A DNA stretch of 64,000 nt from Bacteroidota bacterium. GTDB lineage: Bacteria; Bacteroidota; Rhodothermia; Rhodothermales; Bin80. The position numbers and the translations under genes were made by a program. Location: contig JAPOUL010000090.1 in the NCBI GenBank assembly GCA_026708685.1, positions 1 through 64,000 on the forward strand, in the 5' to 3' direction. Below, piece after piece: positions 60,289-64,000 of this stretch. The notes below the pieces were generated by a model. The model saw nothing but the letters and a program-made list of their open reading frames with translations. It was not told the DNA's origin and ran no database searches. Position 1 is the first letter of the stretch. Each line of letters starts with the position of its first letter.

Positions 60289-61038
60289 TTATCTGCTGTT
60301 TGAAGTTAATGCGGTTAAAGCGTGATACGCAGCGGACTGCTCCGCTTTTTTCTTACTGGTCGCTTGACCTGTTCCTTCACGCCTTCCACAGATATAGACA
60401 TCCACCGTAAAGACGGACTGATGGGGGGGACCGTCTGTTTGGACGAGAAGATACTGAGGCGGTTCCCATCCCTCTGCCTGAACAAATTCCTGAAGTCGGC
60501 TCTTAAAGTTATCATCATGGGATAATAGTGCAGGAAAATCAATTTGTTCAAGGATCTGTTGATGAATGAACCTACGGGAATTCGTTGTACCACTATCAAG
60601 ATGGATTGCCCCAATGATCGATTCCAGAACATCTGCGAGCACTGAAGTCCGTTCATGTCCCCCACTGGAGGCCATAGCTGGATCCAGTTCAACGAATTTG
60701 CCTAACCCAAGCGTTCGGGCAACTGCTGCACATGCATGTCCACTCACAATCCGAGAGCGCAATGACGATAGAAAACCTTCCATTTCACCAGGGTATTTGT
60801 GATAAAGATACTCCGCGACTACCGATCCGAGAATAGCATCCCCCAAAAATTCCAGTCGTTCATAGGACTCAAGGGCACTTTTTCTTTTGACACGTTCAAC
60901 CGATGGATGACGAAGTGCTTTTTCAAACAGGGAATAATCAAAGATGGGTATCTCTAACACAGTTTCCAGTTCAATCCATCGTGGATGGTTTCTACGCCGA
61001 AAAAATCGTCTCAGATGTGGAAAAATTTGTCCGATCAT
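60289..61038 (-). CDS. rnc: Ribonuclease III
   Basis: The protein has 249 residues. The signature ERLEFLGDAILG (60-71) holds catalytic Glu and Asp residues. A second acidic site is ADVLESIIGAIHLDSG. The C-terminal double-stranded RNA-binding domain begins near 175 (FKSRLQEFVQAEG...) and ends with KKKAEQSAAYHAL. The N-terminus is about 25 residues longer than the E. coli enzyme and basic. It is divergent from the small membrane proteins that follow. Confidence 0.97.
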   Translation of the reverse strand: MIGQIFPHLRRFFRRRNHPRWIELETVLEIPIFDYSLFEKALRHPSVERVKRKSALESYERLEFLGDAILGSVVAEYLYHKYPGEMEGFLSSLRSRIVSGHACAAVARTLGLGKFVELDPAMASSGGHERTSVLADVLESIIGAIHLDSGTTNSRRFIHQQILEQIDFPALLSHDDNFKSRLQEFVQAEGWEPPQYLLVQTDGPPHQSVFTVDVYICGRREGTGQATSKKKAEQSAAYHALTALTSNSR

Positions 61039-61100
61039 GCAACATCAAGATCATTAATGAGTATGCTTACAAAACCATTCTCTACAAAATTTACACCATC

Positions 61101-61379
61101 ATGATATGGGTTATTGTTCCTCTCGTTGCAATCGTTGCTCCTTTCTGCTACGGAGCCTATGTAAAATGGGTCAATCTTCAAAAAATGCGGGTGAAAAATT
61201 CCGTCTCTCATGACTATGAAGCCCGCCTGACCGAAGCTGAAGATGCCCTAGAAACAGCACAAAAGCGCATTGAAAACCTGGAGTCCATTGTCGTCTCTCG
61301 GTTGCTAGAGGGTCCTTCAAACAAGGATTCCATCCAGATTGAAGCATCCGAACTGATCTCGAAAAACATTCCAGAATAA
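61101..61379 (+). CDS. Small membrane protein with coiled coil (PspB-like)
   Basis: The protein has 92 residues from ATG 61101; the frame is open upstream to 60903, but that part overlaps rnc antisense. A single hydrophobic helix (residues 1-18) precedes a basic turn and a heptad-type coiled coil (YEARLTEAEDALETAQKRIENLE). The end is polar. It resembles PspB in layout. The next gene, with the same layout, starts 3 bp after its stop. Confidence 0.6.
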   Translation: MIWVIVPLVAIVAPFCYGAYVKWVNLQKMRVKNSVSHDYEARLTEAEDALETAQKRIENLESIVVSRLLEGPSNKDSIQIEASELISKNIPE

Positions 61380-61382
61380 GCG

Positions 61383-61595
61383 ATGATTCTTTTACTCATT
61401 CTGGGGGCGATTGTCGTTGTTGCAGTCATGGGACTGGCTTTACTTTGGGTCTATTTGGATGGGAAAGTGAGTCGGCGCGGTGAAGATACTACCCAAGAGA
61501 TGAACCGCCGACTGGTAGAGGCGGAAAACGAGATTATTGAACTCCGCCGCAGGATTGAAGATCTTGAAACGATTGCCGCATCCAGCGATAGCTAA
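61383..61595 (+). CDS. Small membrane protein with coiled coil (PspB-like), second copy
   Basis: The protein has 70 residues. A strong hydrophobic helix (residues 2-25) is followed by the coiled coil MNRRLVEAENEIIELRRRIEDLE. It shares helix-then-coil layout and RIEDLE/RIENLE wording with its neighbour, suggesting an old tandem duplication. A PspB-like envelope-stress role is inference. A 7-bp inverted repeat GGTAATT/AATTACC (61621-61641) lies 25 bp downstream, over the end of the convergent methyltransferase gene. Confidence 0.65.
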   Translation: MILLLILGAIVVVAVMGLALLWVYLDGKVSRRGEDTTQEMNRRLVEAENEIIELRRRIEDLETIAASSDS

Positions 61596-61632
61596 ACCTT
61601 GCTGGTTGTGATTCCTTTTCGGTAATTTCGTG

Positions 61633-62610
61633 TTAATTACCATTTGTTTCGCTGAAAAGAGAGGTCGATTGGAGATGTCTACCCTGAATGGGTTTTGAAT
61701 TCCGTTCCCAAAAAACGCCGTCATGATATCCTTGGATAGTGGAGTCCTGATCCGTAGCGAGAAGCCGTTTTGTCGCCCAACACAGATAGTCCATATGGAG
61801 ATCAATCCCACACCACTTCCTCCCTAATTTCTGGGCAACGACTGCGGATGTTCCACTACCAACAAAGGGATCAAACACAAAGTCATCCTGATTGGAACTC
61901 GCCAGAATGAGTTTTGCAACTAGTTTTTCGGGCTTTTGTGTTGGATGATCGGTATTTTCGGGCATAGACCAAAATGGCACAGTCAAGTCCGTCCATAGGT
62001 TGGACGGATAGGTGAATCGATAGTTACCCCCCTGCTCTTTGCTCCAGTCTTTTGCTTCTCCATTGGCTTGATAGGGTGCCAAGACTCTACGCTTTAACTT
62101 GACAACATCCACATTAAATGTATACTCGTCTGACATCGTGCAGAACCAGATATCCTCAGAGTTGTTTTTCCAGTTTCGTTTTGCTCCCCTGCCTTTATCC
62201 CGCTCCCATGTAATCCGATTTCTAATGATGAAGTTCTCCTCCAAAACAGCAGAAATATGCATAGAAGTCATCCAGTCCGAGCATACATAAATGGATGCAC
62301 TGGATTTCATCATGGGAATGAGGCATTCAATGGTTGCCCTGAACCAGCTAGCATACTGCCGCTGATCTTGTTGTTTGAAACAAGTCCCATGAAATTTTTT
62401 TGTTAGATTGTAGGGCGGATCAAGAATGAGCAAGTCAATAAACTCAGTTGGAAAGAATTTCGCCACATCAAAGAAGTCCCCACAGATCAACTGGTTTGAG
62501 ATGTCTTGAATCTGTACATGCCGATCTATCTCAAGAATAGATTTTGACAGCTCAGACATTTCTTTGGGAGTGCAAGTCAATGTCCGGTTGTTCGGAGCAC
62601 GATCAGACAT
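61633..62610 (-). CDS. Orphan DNA methyltransferase, beta-class order
   Basis: The protein has 325 residues from ATG 62610; the open frame runs to 62760, but the extra part lacks family character. Motif IV is DLLILDPPYNL near residue 60. Motif I, VFDPFVGSGTSAVVA, comes late, near 250, which is the beta-group order of amino-methyltransferases (N6-adenine or N4-cytosine). A target-recognition region lies between. No restriction gene is adjacent, so it may be a solitary regulatory or protective enzyme. Specificity cannot be read. Confidence 0.85.
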   Translation of the reverse strand: MSDRAPNNRTLTCTPKEMSELSKSILEIDRHVQIQDISNQLICGDFFDVAKFFPTEFIDLLILDPPYNLTKKFHGTCFKQQDQRQYASWFRATIECLIPMMKSSASIYVCSDWMTSMHISAVLEENFIIRNRITWERDKGRGAKRNWKNNSEDIWFCTMSDEYTFNVDVVKLKRRVLAPYQANGEAKDWSKEQGGNYRFTYPSNLWTDLTVPFWSMPENTDHPTQKPEKLVAKLILASSNQDDFVFDPFVGSGTSAVVAQKLGRKWCGIDLHMDYLCWATKRLLATDQDSTIQGYHDGVFWERNSKPIQGRHLQSTSLFSETNGN

Positions 62611-62797
62611 TGAGATCCATGATTGATTGATTGGTATCTTGATTCCGAGCCAACAACGATGGGACCATGAACAGAAGTTCTGACTGTGAATGACGCATGA
62701 AAAACCAACAAAGTTGAACGTATAGAGACTATGAAAGTCCCCTATCCGCGATACTATCATGGTGTCTGCTACTGCTTATCGTATCATCTCTGGTGAA

Positions 62798-64000
62798 CTA
62801 TATGATCCACTTTATAATGACAATCAGAGATGCGAACAACCCTAGGCATGCAAAAGTAGGATTGATCAAGTTGGCACGCAGAGGAGGCCCATAGATCCGT
62901 TTTGTCAACGGCAAAAAGATCAACGCTACGATACCTATCGCCAATAGCCCAATTCCAAGATCTGCCATGAGTTCCATCGCCTCTGGTTTGAGTGCGGTCA
63001 GATCTCCTAAACCGACATCTTGATTGAACATGAGCACTACGGTTGGAGCATAGACGAAGATCCATCCGCTTCCGATGGTGCCCAATATTTGAACAAACCG
63101 GTTGTTCATTTCGGATTGCAACGTCACTCTTGAGATACCGTTGAGCGTGAGGTGGGACGCAAACGATATGGCAAACGGAATCAATAGCCAATGGATGTCT
63201 GTCACTGCATAGGTAAACAGACAGAACAATGGAGCACCGATCATGGTGAGTAGGGTATATATGGTATGAGATCGTCGTTCACTTGAACGGGGCCATAACA
63301 CCACATAAAGTGCAAAGAACCCCAATGGAGCGATCAACCACTGCCACCCACCAAGCGTGAAGGCTACATAACCAAAGAGTGCACACCCGATGAGTGCACT
63401 GTCATCCAATTTGCTCCGACGACGCCAAGCCAGGGTGAAGATCACCAACACAATAGCAACCGTCAGATGAAACAGAATTAGTTGTGCATCCGATTCAAGG
63501 TAAAGACGCAAAAAGGCATGCGTGCTGAAAGGAACGAAAATATTGTCCAACCCCCGCCATGATAAAAGCTCAAGCATCATGACCAAGAGAGCAAGAATCG
63601 TCGAAATGAGAAGTGATTCAGCCCGCCCCGTGTCCGTAAAGAGCAACAGAACCAGATGCGTACTGAAAAATGTTACAAGGAAAAAAGCCAGAGAGCCCTC
63701 AACACTTTTGACTCCTTCAGATGTCTGGTATTGGGTTTGCCCATAGCGGATGCCGACCATAGCGGCGGCTGTATCGGCTAGGGACATCGTCAAAAGTGGA
63801 ATCACATAAAGGAGCCACTGCCCTTGGCTGATCAAAAAGAGGATCACCACCGAAATCACAAAATAAATTTCCCCGATCGTGTTTCTCTGCACTCCCCCCA
63901 TGACGGTTCCAACAGTTCTGCGCAGAGAGGGAACAGTACGGGTAGCAATCAAAGTAGACGTAATCAGCGTTCCAATGATGATCACTGGCCAGACTTCATC
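62798..64000 (-). CDS. Dolichol/phytol kinase-like membrane protein (partial at right edge)
   Basis: About 400 residues are visible. The apparent GTG start at 63985 is followed upstream by an open frame (DEVWP) to the window end, so the true start lies outside. Ten or more hydrophobic helices are present. LTMSLADTAAAMVGIRYG followed by KSVEGS is the CTP-dependent polyprenol/phytol kinase and CDP-alcohol synthase signature. The C-terminal half has extra helices of unknown role. Substrate is open. Confidence 0.7.
   Translation of the reverse strand, partial: DEVWPVIIIGTLITSTLIATRTVPSLRRTVGTVMGGVQRNTIGEIYFVISVVILFLISQGQWLLYVIPLLTMSLADTAAAMVGIRYGQTQYQTSEGVKSVEGSLAFFLVTFFSTHLVLLLFTDTGRAESLLISTILALLVMMLELLSWRGLDNIFVPFSTHAFLRLYLESDAQLILFHLTVAIVLVIFTLAWRRRSKLDDSALIGCALFGYVAFTLGGWQWLIAPLGFFALYVVLWPRSSERRSHTIYTLLTMIGAPLFCLFTYAVTDIHWLLIPFAISFASHLTLNGISRVTLQSEMNNRFVQILGTIGSGWIFVYAPTVVLMFNQDVGLGDLTALKPEAMELMADLGIGLLAIGIVALIFLPLTKRIYGPPLRANLINPTFACLGLFASLIVIIKWII

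Overview
The window reads as a chromosomal segment of a Bacteroidota-type bacterium, most probably a marine member of the Rhodothermota/Rhodothermales. The evidence is indirect. Starts lack Shine-Dalgarno sequences (gyrB, uvrA, the glycogen synthase gene, the cation-chloride-type permease and gcvP were checked). A high-potential iron-sulfur protein and a cupredoxin lipoprotein sit together, as expected from the HiPIP-based respiratory chain known in Rhodothermus. The repertoire includes TPR lipoprotein-like and BatA-like proteins typical of that lineage. No rRNA, tRNA or CRISPR array was seen.

Housekeeping blocks: recG plus a fatty-acid-hydroxylase-family gene (1.9-4.9 kb, minus); recF, a MaoC-like gene and a three-gene membrane/RND transporter operon (8.0-13.9 kb); two GT4 glycosyltransferases and uvrA (20.3-25.5 kb, minus); a BatA-like gene overlapping hflX (26.0-29.4 kb); gyrB with a GT2 glycosyltransferase (30.6-33.5 kb); a small secreted protein with an outer-membrane barrel (34.1-35.6 kb, closed by a strong terminator); a shikimate-dehydrogenase-like/TIM-barrel/HAD operon (44.2-47.1 kb, minus); azurin-like and HiPIP electron carriers, a cation-chloride-type permease and a GT4 glycogen synthase (47.5-52.3 kb); and creD, gcvP, rnc and a dolichol-kinase-like gene (56.1-64.0 kb, mostly minus).

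Accessory blocks lie between these. (i) At the left edge is an MmeI-like type IIL restriction-modification enzyme, cut by the window end. (ii) 14.2-18.6 kb holds an AAA ATPase, an N-terminally truncated HigB-like toxin, an intact HigA-ImmA antitoxin and a DDE transposase. (iii) 36.3-44.1 kb is a defence-like island: a translationally coupled pair (a DUF4143-type ATPase and a 1403-residue NACHT-like protein with a degraded PD-(D/E)XK C-terminus), then a DUF3696-type ATPase beside a shattered PIN gene. (iv) 52.1-55.8 kb lies behind the glycogen synthase gene: an XRE-ImmA gene broken by a TGA codon, a 22-residue stump of a DUF4411-like toxin, a decayed second copy of the synthase 3' end, another DUF4143-type ATPase, and a ruined FAD-oxidase gene.

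The most notable patterns are four. The NACHT-like/DUF4143 operon is a candidate antiphage or conflict system. Toxin genes are lost in three separate modules. The insertion behind the glycogen synthase gene is flanked by a duplicated gene end. A near-identical 21-bp sequence occurs at the edges of two accessory modules. Assignments rest on motif reading only; no similarity search was possible.
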